A stretch of 64,000 nt of DNA from Nocardia asteroides (GCA_019930625.1 CP082844.1:4526001-4590000), one strand, 5' to 3'; shown: positions 6,799 through 22,999, counted from the first letter of the stretch. The notes: generated by a model not told the origin, from the sequence alone. Numbers and translations: made by a program.

Positions 6799-9411
6799 GT
6801 GACGATCAGAAGTCGGGATCGCGCCGGTGGCTTGCCAGCAGCCGGCGCGAACTTTGTCGGTCGTGACCGTGAACTGGAGAAGATCAGCCTCCTACTGTTG
6901 GAGCCTGCCCGGTTGGTCACCTTGACCGGGCCGGGTGGTATCGGCAAGACCCGATTGGCTGCCGAGGCTGTGCGCCGATTGACCAAAGCCAAAGGCACGC
7001 CGGTGTATTGGGTGCGATTGGCGCGGTTGGCCAGAGACTGCGATACGGCGGCCGTCGAAGAGGAGATCGCGCGGTCGGTGGTCGAGGCCGATTTCTCCGG
7101 GCGATCGGCCTGGGAGTTGCTCATCGATACCTTCGCCCGCGCCGCCGCTGCCGGACGCAGGCGGCGAATCGTGTTGGTACTGGATAACTGCGAGCATGTA
7201 CTCGCAGGCGCCGCCGCCGTGGTAGCGAAATTGCTCGATGCCGTGCCCGAGCTGACCATCGTGGCGACCAGCCGTGAACCGATCGGCTGGGTCGACGAAT
7301 ACTTGATCACCGTTCCCTCCCTGGCCGTTCAGCACGCTGTGACCTTGTTCCGGCAGCAGGCCGACCTCACCGGGCATCCCATCGCCGGAAGCGAGCAGAA
7401 CACGACGGCAGCCGAGATCTGCCGCCGCGTCGACAACCATCCCCTCTACATCCAATTGGCGGCAGCGCGACTGCGTCATCAACCGCTGTCGGTGATTCTG
7501 CGCGGGCTCACCGGCCGCGCCGACGACGCACGGTTGCGGTGGTCCCACGGTCCCCGTTTCGGTGCCGACTCGCGACATCGCGGGGTCAGCGACGTCATCG
7601 CCTGGTCGTATGAGCTGTGCACCGAGAAAGAACGCCTGCTCTTCGACCGGATGTCGGTGTTCGCTGCGGGCTGGGACACGAATCCCGACGACAACGGCAG
7701 CAACCTTTCGATCGATGTGGGTGTAGAGCTGGAAGCCATCGAGGCTGTGTGCAGTGACGACCCCGCACTGGGCCCCGGCGAACCCGCTCGGCCCGGCGGC
7801 AGCGATATGAGGTTGACGGCCGAGGAGATCGGGGACTTGCTCGAGTCGCTTGTCGACCACTCGCTGGTGACGGCGCACATCACGCCGACAACGGTGCGGT
7901 ATTCCCTGGTGGAAAGCCTTCGCGTGTACGCACAGCAGCGACTGCGCGAACGTTCGAGCCGCGAGATCGACGAGCCCGCCCGGTCGGCCGACCGTCACCT
8001 TCGCTATTACCGGGACAAAATCGCCTACGCGGCCGCGAACTGGTTTCGTTCCGACGGTGAGCAGAAGCTGGTGACCTGGGCACGGTCGGCTTGGGCCAAC
8101 GTGTTGACCGCGATCGAGAACAGCCTGACCACGGGCCAGGCCGGTATCGGTCTGGAGATCTGTCTCGGGCTGATCAACTTGCGCATGCCTTTCATCAGAG
8201 GCTCGCTGCGCGGAATGCGCCAATGGACACAACGATGCCTCGACGCCACGCGCACGTCGGCCTCGGATGTCACCGGTCTTCAGATCGACGCCATGGCCGC
8301 CATCGCATGGCTTGCCCTGACCCAGGGGGATCACGACAACGCCGAGCGTGTGCTGGAGGAGTGTGTGGCCGCTTGCCTTCCGGACGCGCGGGACAGAGCG
8401 AATTGGCGCGACACCTGCGAGAAGGATATCGGCTTGCCCGCCGCCGTCGAATTCACGTGGGGGATGGAACTGCTGTTCGTGCGCCGCGACGCCCGTGCCG
8501 TTGCCGTGTTCACCCGCGCCGAAGCCAAACTGAACGATCTAGGCCACCACGGCACCGCGTCGCTGAGCGAGCTGTACGCGGCCATGTCCGCGGGCCTGCT
8601 GGGAACCGGGCAGCAGGCCCACGAGATCACCCAGCGTTTTCTCGAGGCGGCGGCTGCTTCGACGACGCGGGTGAGAGCCTGGGCCGAACACGCCCGCGAA
8701 ATCGCCTTGGCCAAACACGGCGATCCCATCGAAGCGCTGGCCATCGGACGGTCCTCACTGCTGTGCCAGAAACTCGCGGGCGGCGATCAGTGGGCCACCA
8801 TGTGGGGCGTGGAGTGCCGGACCTGGTCGTTGGCGCGCCTCATCACCGACTTGCTTACCACCGGCGACGAGATCGACCGTGCCGAGCTGGTCGCGCCGGC
8901 CACCGAAATAGCTCACCTGGCCGGGGGAGTCAGGACCCTTCGCACCAAGCTGGGCGTTGACATCGACAGAATGGGTCCCTTCGCAGACGAATCCGCCAAG
9001 GCCATCGCCGTCGCTCGTCAGGTACTCGGGCCCGACGCATTCGCCGCGGCGCAAGCCCGAGGATCGCGGCTACGTCCCGAACACGACGAGGTGCAGCGCG
9101 TCGCTCTGGGCACACTCACCATCGAGGAAACGCCGAGAGAAGACACCCGCGGCGCGGGCGCCACGTCACGCTGGCGGCAACTGACCACCGCCGAGCAGCA
9201 GGTCGCTGTGCTGGCGGCGGCCGGGTGGACCAACACCGCGATCGCCGCACGCCGGGGAAGTTCGGTCCGAACCATCGACGCGCAGGTCGCCGCCATCCTG
9301 CAGAAACTCGCTCTCGCCACCCGCGAGGACATCATCGAAACGGTTCCCCGCAGCGTCATCGACGAAGTCCGCATCGAAGCGACCCGCAGGCCGCAGCGAG
9401 GCAAAGGCTGA
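6799..9411 (+). CDS. Large ATP-binding LuxR-family transcriptional regulator
   Basis: The product has 870 residues from a GTG without a clear Shine-Dalgarno sequence. The N-terminal NTPase has Walker A GPGGIGKT at residues 44-51, Walker B IVLVLDNCEHVL near 124-135 and the sensor VATSREPIGW, typical of STAND/AfsR-like ATPases. A long helical middle region (about 430-780) resembles the TPR-like arms of this class. The last 70 residues form a LuxR-type helix-turn-helix (TTAEQQVAVLAAAGWTNTAI followed by ARRGSSVRTIDAQVAAILQKL). Such proteins are ligand-gated activators. Nearby candidate targets are the divergent DUF4254 gene and the MFS exporter downstream; neither is proven. Confidence 0.88.
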   Translation: MTIRSRDRAGGLPAAGANFVGRDRELEKISLLLLEPARLVTLTGPGGIGKTRLAAEAVRRLTKAKGTPVYWVRLARLARDCDTAAVEEEIARSVVEADFSGRSAWELLIDTFARAAAAGRRRRIVLVLDNCEHVLAGAAAVVAKLLDAVPELTIVATSREPIGWVDEYLITVPSLAVQHAVTLFRQQADLTGHPIAGSEQNTTAAEICRRVDNHPLYIQLAAARLRHQPLSVILRGLTGRADDARLRWSHGPRFGADSRHRGVSDVIAWSYELCTEKERLLFDRMSVFAAGWDTNPDDNGSNLSIDVGVELEAIEAVCSDDPALGPGEPARPGGSDMRLTAEEIGDLLESLVDHSLVTAHITPTTVRYSLVESLRVYAQQRLRERSSREIDEPARSADRHLRYYRDKIAYAAANWFRSDGEQKLVTWARSAWANVLTAIENSLTTGQAGIGLEICLGLINLRMPFIRGSLRGMRQWTQRCLDATRTSASDVTGLQIDAMAAIAWLALTQGDHDNAERVLEECVAACLPDARDRANWRDTCEKDIGLPAAVEFTWGMELLFVRRDARAVAVFTRAEAKLNDLGHHGTASLSELYAAMSAGLLGTGQQAHEITQRFLEAAAASTTRVRAWAEHAREIALAKHGDPIEALAIGRSSLLCQKLAGGDQWATMWGVECRTWSLARLITDLLTTGDEIDRAELVAPATEIAHLAGGVRTLRTKLGVDIDRMGPFADESAKAIAVARQVLGPDAFAAAQARGSRLRPEHDEVQRVALGTLTIEETPREDTRGAGATSRWRQLTTAEQQVAVLAAAGWTNTAIAARRGSSVRTIDAQVAAILQKLALATREDIIETVPRSVIDEVRIEATRRPQRGKG

Positions 9412-9768
9412 GGGAAGATCCGCACCATGAAAGCGGAAACGCACTTTGCCCGGTGCCGTAGTGCCCACAGGTCTGGGCTTCGGAGCGATCGCGCGCCGTT
9501 CTGCACCGTTGCGTGAGGCCTGAAATACGCGCAGCGGATCTGCAATGATCGCTGCCCGGTTCGGTAATCGCGGCAAAGGTCGCCGAGAAGAATTGGTACG
9601 AAGCACAGGATCGCTCGGAAAACTGGCGGGCTGTCCACGCGATGTTATTGACTGCGAATTCGTGGATGTCGCGGCGGCTTCCATTTCCGGCCGAACGACG
9701 CCCTCTCCTGAAGCTACGGGCAACAGGATACGCACAATTCTGGGGCCGATGATCGAGGTGGCGATTCG
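9412..9768. other. Intergenic stretch upstream of the MFS gene
   Basis: This 357-base gap contains one open frame (9545-9772, 75 codons) whose stop overlaps the MFS start. Its translation is basic at the start, matches no family I know, and lacks the third-position G+C bias of neighbouring genes, so I do not call it. No strong hairpin or palindrome was seen. The promoter of the exporter is presumably here. Confidence 0.4.
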
Positions 9769-11187
9769 ATGACCCGCAAAGAGGCGACGGTGGCGCTCGG
9801 ATCGTTGGGGGCGTGCCTGATCTCGGTCTTCATGCAGATGATCGATGTGACGATCGTCAACACCGCGCTGCCCGTCGTCACCGCGCAGCTGCGGGCGTCG
9901 CGGTCCGCGCAGCTGTGGGTGGTGGCCGGCTACTCGCTCGCGTTCGCCTGCGCGCTGCTCACCGCGGCCCGCGTCGGCGCGATCGTCGGCCGGCGTCGGA
10001 TGTTCCTGTGGTCGGCGGCGGCTTTCACCGCCGCCTCGGTCTGGTGTGGATTGTCCGACACCGCGACGGAACTGGTGATCGCCCGGATCGTCCAAGGCGT
10101 GACAGGGGCGGGAATGGCGGCACAGACCATCGCCATCATCACCGCGAGCTTTCGGCGCGAGCACCATCAGTACGTCTTCGCCGTGTACGGAGCGACAGCC
10201 GGTTTCGCCGGAATGCTCGGGCCGATCCTGGGCGGCGGGCTGATCACCCTGAATCCGTTCGGGCTCGGCTGGCACGCGATCTTCCTGATGAACCTACCGC
10301 TGGGCGTGGTGGCCATCGCGCTGGCCGCGGCGTACCTGCGGTCGGGCCCGGCGACGGATCGGGACCCGCTGGATCTGCGCGGGGTCGTGGTGGCCACCGC
10401 CGCGCTGTTCCTGCTGCTGTTCGCGCTGTCGGACAGCCAACAGGCGGGCTGGCGTCCGCCGCACGGGGTGTACATCGCGGCCGCGGCGGTGCTGAGCGCG
10501 GGCTTCGTGGCCCACGAACGTGCGACGCGCCGCCGTGGCGGCCGCGCGCTGGTGCGGCTGGACCTGTTCTCCGATCGGGGGTTCGCGGTCGGATCGGCGC
10601 TGGTGACTATCTTCTTCGGTCTGTTCACCGCGTTCGTGTTCACTGTCTCGATCCTGCTGCAGGACGTGCTGCGGTTCTCGGCGTTGCGGACCGGTGTCGC
10701 CATGACACCGTTCGCCCTCGGTGCGGGTGCGGGTGCGGTGCTGTCGCCGATATTGGTGGGACGCTGGGGGATTCGGGCGCTGTCCGCCGGTATCGCCGTC
10801 TTCGGCGGTTGCGTCGTGGTGGGGGTGGGATACCTGTACGTGGAATCGGGCGCGGTGAACCTGCCGCTGGTGGCCGGGCCGGTGTTCCTCGCGGGCTTCG
10901 GGGTCGGCGTGTTCGGGGTTCCGCTGCAGCCGCTGATGCTGGCGGAGCTGGACGATCGAGCCATGGGCGAGGCGTCGGGCTTGCTGCCCACCATCGAACA
11001 GATCGGCAATTCGGTCGGACTGGCGGTGCTCAGCGCGCTGTTCTTCCGCGCGCACACGCTGTCGGGCAGCATGATCATGCTCTCGGCCATCGCCGCCGCG
11101 GCCTTCGGCCTGGCCGCACTCACGCTCGCTCTGCCGGCCCGCGCGCGGGCGATCACGAGTCCGTGGAATTGGTCGGCCGCGAATTGA
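9769..11187 (+). CDS. MFS multidrug exporter, DHA2 (14-helix) family
   Basis: The 472-residue membrane protein starts at ATG 9769 behind GAGGTGG. It begins MTRKEATVALGSLGACLISV and has the DHA2 signature MQMIDVTIVNTALPVV (motif D1) in helix 1. Motif A-like RVGAIVGRRRMFLWSAAAF follows helix 2, and motif C-like FAGMLGPILGGGLIT lies in helix 5. About 14 hydrophobic segments can be counted. DHA2 members use the proton gradient to export drugs or hydrophobic metabolites. It follows the LuxR-type regulator on the same strand after a 357-base gap, a common arrangement for inducible efflux. The substrate is unknown. Confidence 0.88.
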   Translation: MTRKEATVALGSLGACLISVFMQMIDVTIVNTALPVVTAQLRASRSAQLWVVAGYSLAFACALLTAARVGAIVGRRRMFLWSAAAFTAASVWCGLSDTATELVIARIVQGVTGAGMAAQTIAIITASFRREHHQYVFAVYGATAGFAGMLGPILGGGLITLNPFGLGWHAIFLMNLPLGVVAIALAAAYLRSGPATDRDPLDLRGVVVATAALFLLLFALSDSQQAGWRPPHGVYIAAAAVLSAGFVAHERATRRRGGRALVRLDLFSDRGFAVGSALVTIFFGLFTAFVFTVSILLQDVLRFSALRTGVAMTPFALGAGAGAVLSPILVGRWGIRALSAGIAVFGGCVVVGVGYLYVESGAVNLPLVAGPVFLAGFGVGVFGVPLQPLMLAELDDRAMGEASGLLPTIEQIGNSVGLAVLSALFFRAHTLSGSMIMLSAIAAAAFGLAALTLALPARARAITSPWNWSAAN

Positions 11188-11250
11188 CCCACGCAGCGCC
11201 CGCAGCGGCATCGGCTCCGGACGCCGTCTTGTTCCTCGCCCCGTGGATCA

Positions 11251-11772
11251 CTAACCGTGGCAGTAGACCCGGGCGAGCACCGTGCTGTCGGGCAGCGCCT
11301 CCAAGTAGGCTTCGTTGCCGCCAGGCGGGATCGGGCGTGCGGCGGTGTGCTCGCACGGATCATCGTCGTGGTCGCAGCCCGCGTAGAAGGCGAAGCCGTC
11401 CTTGATGCCTTCGATCCACCAGCCGTCGAGAGTCAGCACGTCTGCTGATCGGACCGTGTGCACGGCGACCTCCAGCAACTCTTTCGGGCCGCCTGCGCAC
11501 TGCCCGAACTCGGTGGGGAGCACGAAGCCGTCGTCCCGGGGCGAGTCGTGTATGAGACGTGGATCGTTCTCGAACCCCGGTCGCACGAGGAATCCGCGAC
11601 CTTCCCCGCCACCGCGAGTCCGCCACGCGTCCCATACCCCTCGATTCGGAGGGACGTGGTACATCTCGAAGGGCGCGAGCGCCCGAGCGAGTGCGCCCAT
11701 GGGTTCGTCTACCGCCTCCGGCGACAGACACACCGTCACCCAGATATGCGCCATCACCAGACCTTTCACCAT
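11251..11772 (-). CDS. Hypothetical protein (173 aa)
   Basis: The ATG at 11772 is preceded by CAGGAGCGGAC, a good Shine-Dalgarno site; an in-frame ATG at 11754 has none, and further upstream codons translate to Arg/Pro-rich shadow sequence. The protein begins MVKGLVMAHIWVTVCLSPEA and contains Trp- and Gly-rich segments (NRGVWDAWRTRGGGEGRG, LDGWWIEGIKDGFAF) and an acidic patch, CDHDDDPC. There is no signal peptide or membrane helix. I recognise no family or catalytic motif. It stands alone between a convergent MFS gene and an mmpL gene 175 bases downstream on the same strand. Confidence 0.65.
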   Translation of the reverse strand: MVKGLVMAHIWVTVCLSPEAVDEPMGALARALAPFEMYHVPPNRGVWDAWRTRGGGEGRGFLVRPGFENDPRLIHDSPRDDGFVLPTEFGQCAGGPKELLEVAVHTVRSADVLTLDGWWIEGIKDGFAFYAGCDHDDDPCEHTAARPIPPGGNEAYLEALPDSTVLARVYCHG

Positions 11773-11947
11773 GTCCGCTCCTGCACAGGCTATCGGCCGG
11801 GCACAACGCTGCGCACCGCGATTCTCTCGCCTCGGACTTGCCGAGATATCACCGGTCCGCCGATGCTCTGCCAGGCAGGGGCAGGGATGTGGTCGTGGAC
11901 GAGTCCCGTTCCCGGTGCGCCAGTAGCAGGCACCCTGCCGGTCGGCA

Positions 11948-14146
11948 CTAAGGACGTTCGAAGACCTGGACCGCCTCGGCGGGGGGCTCCTCGGGTGCGG
12001 CGGCGGTGCGGCGACGCCCGTCACGCCGTAGCCAGGACGGGGCCCACCAACTGGCGTCGCCGAGTAGGCGCATGCTCGCGGGGACCAGCAGCATGCGCAG
12101 GACCGTCGCGTCGATGAACAGCGCCGCGACCATGCCGAAGGCGATGTACTGCATCATGACCAGATCCGACCACGCGAAGGCTCCGGTCACCACCAACAGG
12201 ATCAGGGCTGCGGCGGTGATGATCCAGCCCGTGCGGGCGATGCCGACGCGGACCGCCTCGGTGGTCGTCGCGCCCGCCGCCCGCGCCTCCACGATGCGGG
12301 CGAGCAGGAATATCTCGTAATCGGTCGACAAGCCGTAGATCACGGCGACGATCAGTACCAGCACCAACGCCATGATCGGCTGCGGGGTGAACTCCAGCGG
12401 CCCCGCGCCGTGGCCTTCGACGAAGATCCAGGTGAGGATGCCGAGCGTGGAACCGAGCCCGAGCAGATTCAGCACCGCGGCCTTGAGCGGCAGCACCAGT
12501 GAGCCGAAGGCCAGCACCATCAGCACGGTGGTGACGAGAAAGACGAGCACGATCATCAGCGGCATCCGGCTCAGCAGCGCCTCGACGCTGTCGCGCTGAA
12601 TGGCGGGCTGCCCGCCGACCAGCACGGTCGTGCCCTTCGGCATGGGCATGGAGCGCAGATAGTCGATGGTCGCGTTCGCGTCGTGCGCATCACGCATCAC
12701 GGTCGAGGTGGTGAAGACATTCGGATGCGCCGGTCCCTGCACCGCACGCGGAAACGGCGCGATGAGTCCGGGGGCCCGGCCGGCCTGCGCGACCACCGCG
12801 TCGATATCGGCGGTGTTGTGAGTGATCAGCACCAGGTCGACGGGATTGATCTGACGCAGGGGGAAGATTTGATCGAAGTCCTGCTGCGCCGTGCGCGCCG
12901 GATGCTGCGGGGGCAGGAAGCGCTCGGAGATCCCGCCGAAGGCCACGTCGCGCACCGGGGCGATCAGCACCACCAGGACGGCCACCACCGGAATCGCAAC
13001 AGCCAGCGGCCTTCGCATGACCCACCCGGCGACGCGGCCCCACGGATTGTCCGGCTCGCGGTCGCTCGCCCGACGGGCGTGGAAGCGGTTGAAACCCAGC
13101 CGGTCCACGCGCCGGCCGAGCACGGCCAGCATGGCGGGTAGCAGCGTGATCGAGATCAGCGCCGCCAGCGAGACCGTCACCATCGCGCCGCAGGCGAACG
13201 AGCGCAAAAATCCCTGTGGGAACAGCAGAATGGCGCCCGCGGCTACGACCACGATGGTCGCGGAGAACACGACGGTCCGTCCGGCGGTCGCGACCGCGCG
13301 CCGTACCGCCTCGGGCACCTCGCGGCCGTCGGCCAGCTCCTCGCGGAACCGGCTCACGATGAACAGACCGTAGTCGATGGCCAAGCCGAGGCCGATCATC
13401 GAGACCACCGGCGAGACGAAGGAGTTCACTTCCATGACGGTGGTCAGGGCGCGAATGATCCCCCACGCACCCAGCACGGTCAGCCCGCCGACGATGAGCG
13501 GGAGCGCGGCCGCCACAACGCCGCCGAACAAGAAGAACAACAGCACCGCCACGGCGGGAACGGCGAACAGCTCCATACGTCGCTGGTCGTGGGCCATGGT
13601 GTCGTTGAGTGCGGCCGCTACCGGCTGCCCGCCCGCGACCTCCATCTCGATTCCCGGTATGCGGAACCGGTCGGCGACCGTTCGGTAGTTGCGCATCACC
13701 TCCGTGTCGTCGTCGCCGCGAATGGCGATGGAGGCGAAGGCGTAGTCGCGGTCCTCGGAGCCGAAGATATCCGGTAGATCGAGCCCCGTGTCGGTCGGCC
13801 AGTAGGTGCCGTTGATCTTGGTGATCTGGCCCGGAAAACGTTGCGGCAGGCTGTTCAAGTGGCCGACGATCGTGGCGGCGAAGGCCGGATCATCGATCGT
13901 CCTGCCCGCGGGCGCGTGAAACAACAAGATCACATCGGCGATGTGATCGTGGCCGAACGCTTCGTCTCGGAGCCGAGCCGCGCGCGCCGATTCCGAAGTC
14001 GGATCGTCCCACCCGCTGACGCTGAGGTGATCGCCCAGCCCGAGGCCGTATACGCCGAGCGCGAGCAGTCCGGCGACGACGACCCCGATGACGGTGAATG
14101 GCCGCCGGACGAGCGTATCGGTCCAGCGCGTGAACTCGGCGAACAA
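11948..14146 (-). CDS. MmpL-family RND lipid transporter
   Basis: The 732-residue protein starts at a TTG behind a perfect AGGAGG (14151-14156). It has the MmpL plan: an N-terminal helix, a periplasmic loop (residues about 50-200), five helices with IDYGLFIVSRFREE, a linker, then the repeated half with a second loop and five helices containing STDYEIFLLARIVEA. Conserved Asp-Tyr pairs in those two segments are the proton-relay residues of the family. Such pumps export cell-envelope lipids to the periplasm in mycolic-acid bacteria. It is divergent from the polyketide synthase gene across 268 bases holding a 15-bp palindrome, so it probably exports the product of that pathway. Confidence 0.9.
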   Translation of the reverse strand: MFAEFTRWTDTLVRRPFTVIGVVVAGLLALGVYGLGLGDHLSVSGWDDPTSESARAARLRDEAFGHDHIADVILLFHAPAGRTIDDPAFAATIVGHLNSLPQRFPGQITKINGTYWPTDTGLDLPDIFGSEDRDYAFASIAIRGDDDTEVMRNYRTVADRFRIPGIEMEVAGGQPVAAALNDTMAHDQRRMELFAVPAVAVLLFFLFGGVVAAALPLIVGGLTVLGAWGIIRALTTVMEVNSFVSPVVSMIGLGLAIDYGLFIVSRFREELADGREVPEAVRRAVATAGRTVVFSATIVVVAAGAILLFPQGFLRSFACGAMVTVSLAALISITLLPAMLAVLGRRVDRLGFNRFHARRASDREPDNPWGRVAGWVMRRPLAVAIPVVAVLVVLIAPVRDVAFGGISERFLPPQHPARTAQQDFDQIFPLRQINPVDLVLITHNTADIDAVVAQAGRAPGLIAPFPRAVQGPAHPNVFTTSTVMRDAHDANATIDYLRSMPMPKGTTVLVGGQPAIQRDSVEALLSRMPLMIVLVFLVTTVLMVLAFGSLVLPLKAAVLNLLGLGSTLGILTWIFVEGHGAGPLEFTPQPIMALVLVLIVAVIYGLSTDYEIFLLARIVEARAAGATTTEAVRVGIARTGWIITAAALILLVVTGAFAWSDLVMMQYIAFGMVAALFIDATVLRMLLVPASMRLLGDASWWAPSWLRRDGRRRTAAAPEEPPAEAVQVFERP

Positions 14147-14338
14147 TGCCGCCTCCTAATCGATGACATCGTAATTCGACGAGGCTCGCAAACAGTGAAA
14201 ACGTAGCAATCTCAACAGATTTCATCGACGAAGGCGTCAGGATTTCGAGATGACACAAATCGGTCTTCGCGGGATTGTGAAGTCTCCCTGAGCTCGCGAC
14301 GGCCGGTGGGGTGGCCGTTACGCTGAGGCGATCGCAAC

Positions 14339-14353
14339 TGTGCACTGTGCACA
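14339..14353. promoter_or_regulatory. 15-bp palindrome in the mmpL/PKS divergent control region
   Basis: TGTGCAC and GTGCACA flank a single T, giving a perfect 7-bp inverted repeat, 61 bases upstream of the PKS start codon and about 190 bases from the divergent mmpL start. The symmetry and position suit a dimeric repressor or activator site. No regulator gene lies directly beside it, so the cognate protein is unknown. Confidence 0.5.
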
Positions 14354-14414
14354 CCGCATTCGTGAATCGCCGTAGCAGAATGGCGTTCAACCAGATCCGA
14401 CCCGGAGGATGTGC

Positions 14415-20831
<6,417 letters not shown>

Positions 20832-20862
20832 CCACCCACCGTCGTCGAATCGAGGTATCCCC

Positions 20863-22260
20863 GTGGTCGGTTTCGGGCTGATCGATGAATGGGAGCCGGG
20901 GCCCGGCCGGCTGGTCAGCTGGGCGGCGTCACCGGAGTCGGTGGCGCGCGCCCGGCGGGCGCCGGTTCACCCCGCCCCGCCCTCGCACCAGCAGGAGCAG
21001 TATCTCCGGCTCGCCGACCGGCACGCGGAGGCGGATTTCCGGTACTCGGGCCTGTGCCTGGTGACCGCGGAGATCCCGACCGGCGATCTCGACTTGGACG
21101 CGATGACGCGGGCGGTCAACGCGTTCCTGTTGCGCCACGACACCTTCCGGACCTGGTTCCGGGTTGACTCCGCGGGTGCGATCGAGCGTCATCTCGTACC
21201 CGCGGAGGACGTCGAGTTCGTGCCGGTCGATTACGGCCGCGTCGACGAGGCGCGGGCCATCCGCGATCATGTCCAGAAGACGACGCCAGGGCCCTTCGAC
21301 TGGGACTGCTTCACCTTCGGGGCGATCGAGCGCGAGGATTCGACCACGGTCTACCTGGCGGTCGATCATCTGCACACCGACGGATTCGGCCAGTATCTGT
21401 CCGGATTCGACCTCGCACTGCTGTATCTGCGGGAGGTGTGGGAAGACGTCGGCCTGCTGGCCCCCGCGGCCAGCTATCTCGACTACTGCATCGCCGAGCG
21501 GGAGTACACGGGCCGGATGACGCTCGCCTCGCCAGGCGTGCGCAAGTGGCTGGAGCTCATCCGCGGCAACGACGGCGAACTACCCTCGTTCCCCTTGGAT
21601 CTGGGCAGGCGCACCGATGTGTACAACCGCAGCGCCCACCGCACGGTCACCCTGTTCGACGAGCACACCGCGCTGCGATTCGAGCGGGTCTGCCGCGACA
21701 ACGGCGCGGAATTCGTCGGTGGCATCTTCGCCGCGGCGGCGCTGGCCGAGCGTGAGCTCATCGGTGCCGACTACTACTTCGGCATGACGCCCGTCAGCAC
21801 CCGCAGCACCGCCGCGGAACGCGCGTCGGTCGGCTGGTACGTGACGCTGCTGCCGGTGACCTTTCCGATCGGCGCCACCACCACCTTCGCGCGCGCCGCG
21901 ACCATCGCGCAGCACGCCTACGAGAACGGACTACGGCTGGCCCCCACCTCGTTCCAGCGCGTGGTGGAACTGCTGCCCGCGGACTCCGATCTCGACCTGA
22001 AACCGGGCTGGTCCACGCCGATGATCTCGTACGTGGACGCCAGGGAGCTGCTCGGCAACGAGTTGTTCGACCTCGCGTCGTGCGGGCTGTACGCCAATCG
22101 CGCCGCCTCCGAGCAGGTGCTGATCTGGATCAACCGGCTGGCGTCGGAAACCACGCTGAGCGTCATCTATCCGGACACACCGGTGGCGCACGGCTCCGTC
22201 GAACGCTATGTGGCCACGCTGCGAGCGGTGTTCACGGCGGCGGCCGCGGACACCCACTAG
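20863..22260 (+). CDS. PapA1-like polyketide-associated acyltransferase
   Basis: The GTG at 20863 follows CGAGG at 7 bases and lies 31 bases after the PKS stop. The 465-residue protein starts VGFGLIDEWEPGPGRLVSW, like the sulfolipid enzyme PapA1. It has the acyltransfer motif DHLHTDG at 168-174: the first His of HHxxxDG is Asp, while catalytic His169 and Asp173 are kept, as in the PapA1 subgroup. A GWYVTLLPVTF segment stands for the structural DFGWG element. Members take the chain from the ACP of a Pks, or from a CoA, and esterify it to a sugar or diol hydroxyl. Here it most likely offloads the adjacent synthase; the acceptor is unknown. Confidence 0.88.
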   Translation: MVGFGLIDEWEPGPGRLVSWAASPESVARARRAPVHPAPPSHQQEQYLRLADRHAEADFRYSGLCLVTAEIPTGDLDLDAMTRAVNAFLLRHDTFRTWFRVDSAGAIERHLVPAEDVEFVPVDYGRVDEARAIRDHVQKTTPGPFDWDCFTFGAIEREDSTTVYLAVDHLHTDGFGQYLSGFDLALLYLREVWEDVGLLAPAASYLDYCIAEREYTGRMTLASPGVRKWLELIRGNDGELPSFPLDLGRRTDVYNRSAHRTVTLFDEHTALRFERVCRDNGAEFVGGIFAAAALAERELIGADYYFGMTPVSTRSTAAERASVGWYVTLLPVTFPIGATTTFARAATIAQHAYENGLRLAPTSFQRVVELLPADSDLDLKPGWSTPMISYVDARELLGNELFDLASCGLYANRAASEQVLIWINRLASETTLSVIYPDTPVAHGSVERYVATLRAVFTAAAADTH

Positions 22261-22270
22261 AGGAGGATTG

Positions 22271-22954
22271 GTGGACAACGCTTTTCGTGACCCGGGAATC
22301 CCGGACAGAGAGAAGTCCGTCTACACCGTCACCATCGCCGATCGGCCGTCGAAGCTCGACGTGGTCAGCGTGGTCGCCCACGACGGCGACGGTTACCGCT
22401 CGACGCTCGAGGCGGGCCTGGGACACGGGATTTTCGCGATGACCATCGAGCAGCGGTTCCAGCGCTCCGGCGATCGGCTGCAGGCCGAGCACTACCGCGC
22501 CGAGACTCGCACGGGCACAACGGTGGTCTCACGTGAGGAGGCCAACTTCCTCGATACCGTCCACCTTCGATTCGGCGGCGGGATCGCACCCTTTCCCGCC
22601 AACGTGATGCCGCTGGCCGCTGGCCTGACGCTGCTGCGTGGCCTGGACTTCACCGAGGGCGCCGAGGAGTGCGTGGATCTGTGGCTGGCCTTCTCGGTGC
22701 ACGTTCCGCTCGGGGCCAAGGTGGAGCAGCGCACCGTCGTCGAGGTTCCGGCCGGGCGCGTCAGCAGCTGGCAGGTCCGGCTGCGGCCGCGGTTGTCCGG
22801 ACTGAACACCATGGTGGAGAAGGTGGTCGGCGGGTTCCTGCCGCCCGCGGTGGCGCACTTCGAGACGGCTGCGCCGCACCGGCTGGTCCGGCTCGGCTTC
22901 CCGACCGGGCCGATGCCGTGGGATCCGCGTGGAGTGATGGAACTGGTCGCTTAG
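22271..22954 (+). CDS. Uncharacterised protein cotranscribed with PKS and papA
   Basis: AGGAGG at 22261-22266 precedes a GTG at 22271, only 10 bases after the papA stop. The 227-residue product has no signal peptide or helix. It is rich in alternating hydrophobic strands (KSVYTVTIADRPSKLDVVSV, GHGIFAMTIEQRFQ, LQAEHYRAETRTGTTVVSRE) and ends MPWDPRGVMELVA. The strand pattern recalls beta-rich, lipid-handling folds of the DUF3108/LolA kind, but I see no decisive signature. Close coupling to the synthase and acyltransferase suggests a role in binding or modifying the lipid product. This is inference from position. Confidence 0.7.
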   Translation: MDNAFRDPGIPDREKSVYTVTIADRPSKLDVVSVVAHDGDGYRSTLEAGLGHGIFAMTIEQRFQRSGDRLQAEHYRAETRTGTTVVSREEANFLDTVHLRFGGGIAPFPANVMPLAAGLTLLRGLDFTEGAEECVDLWLAFSVHVPLGAKVEQRTVVEVPAGRVSSWQVRLRPRLSGLNTMVEKVVGGFLPPAVAHFETAAPHRLVRLGFPTGPMPWDPRGVMELVA

Positions 22955-22999
22955 GCCGGTCGGCTCAGCGGCCCCGTGCGGTCCCACGCCGTCGTGGTC

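Noticed and set aside
6675..7310. Reverse-strand frame of 211 codons at the start of the LuxR-type regulator
   Set aside because: Ser/Thr/Arg-rich shadow of the regulator's ATPase region.
9545..9772. 75-codon frame overlapping the MFS start
   Set aside because: Poor codon bias, no family resemblance and no good ribosome-binding site. The overlap with the MFS start is probably chance.
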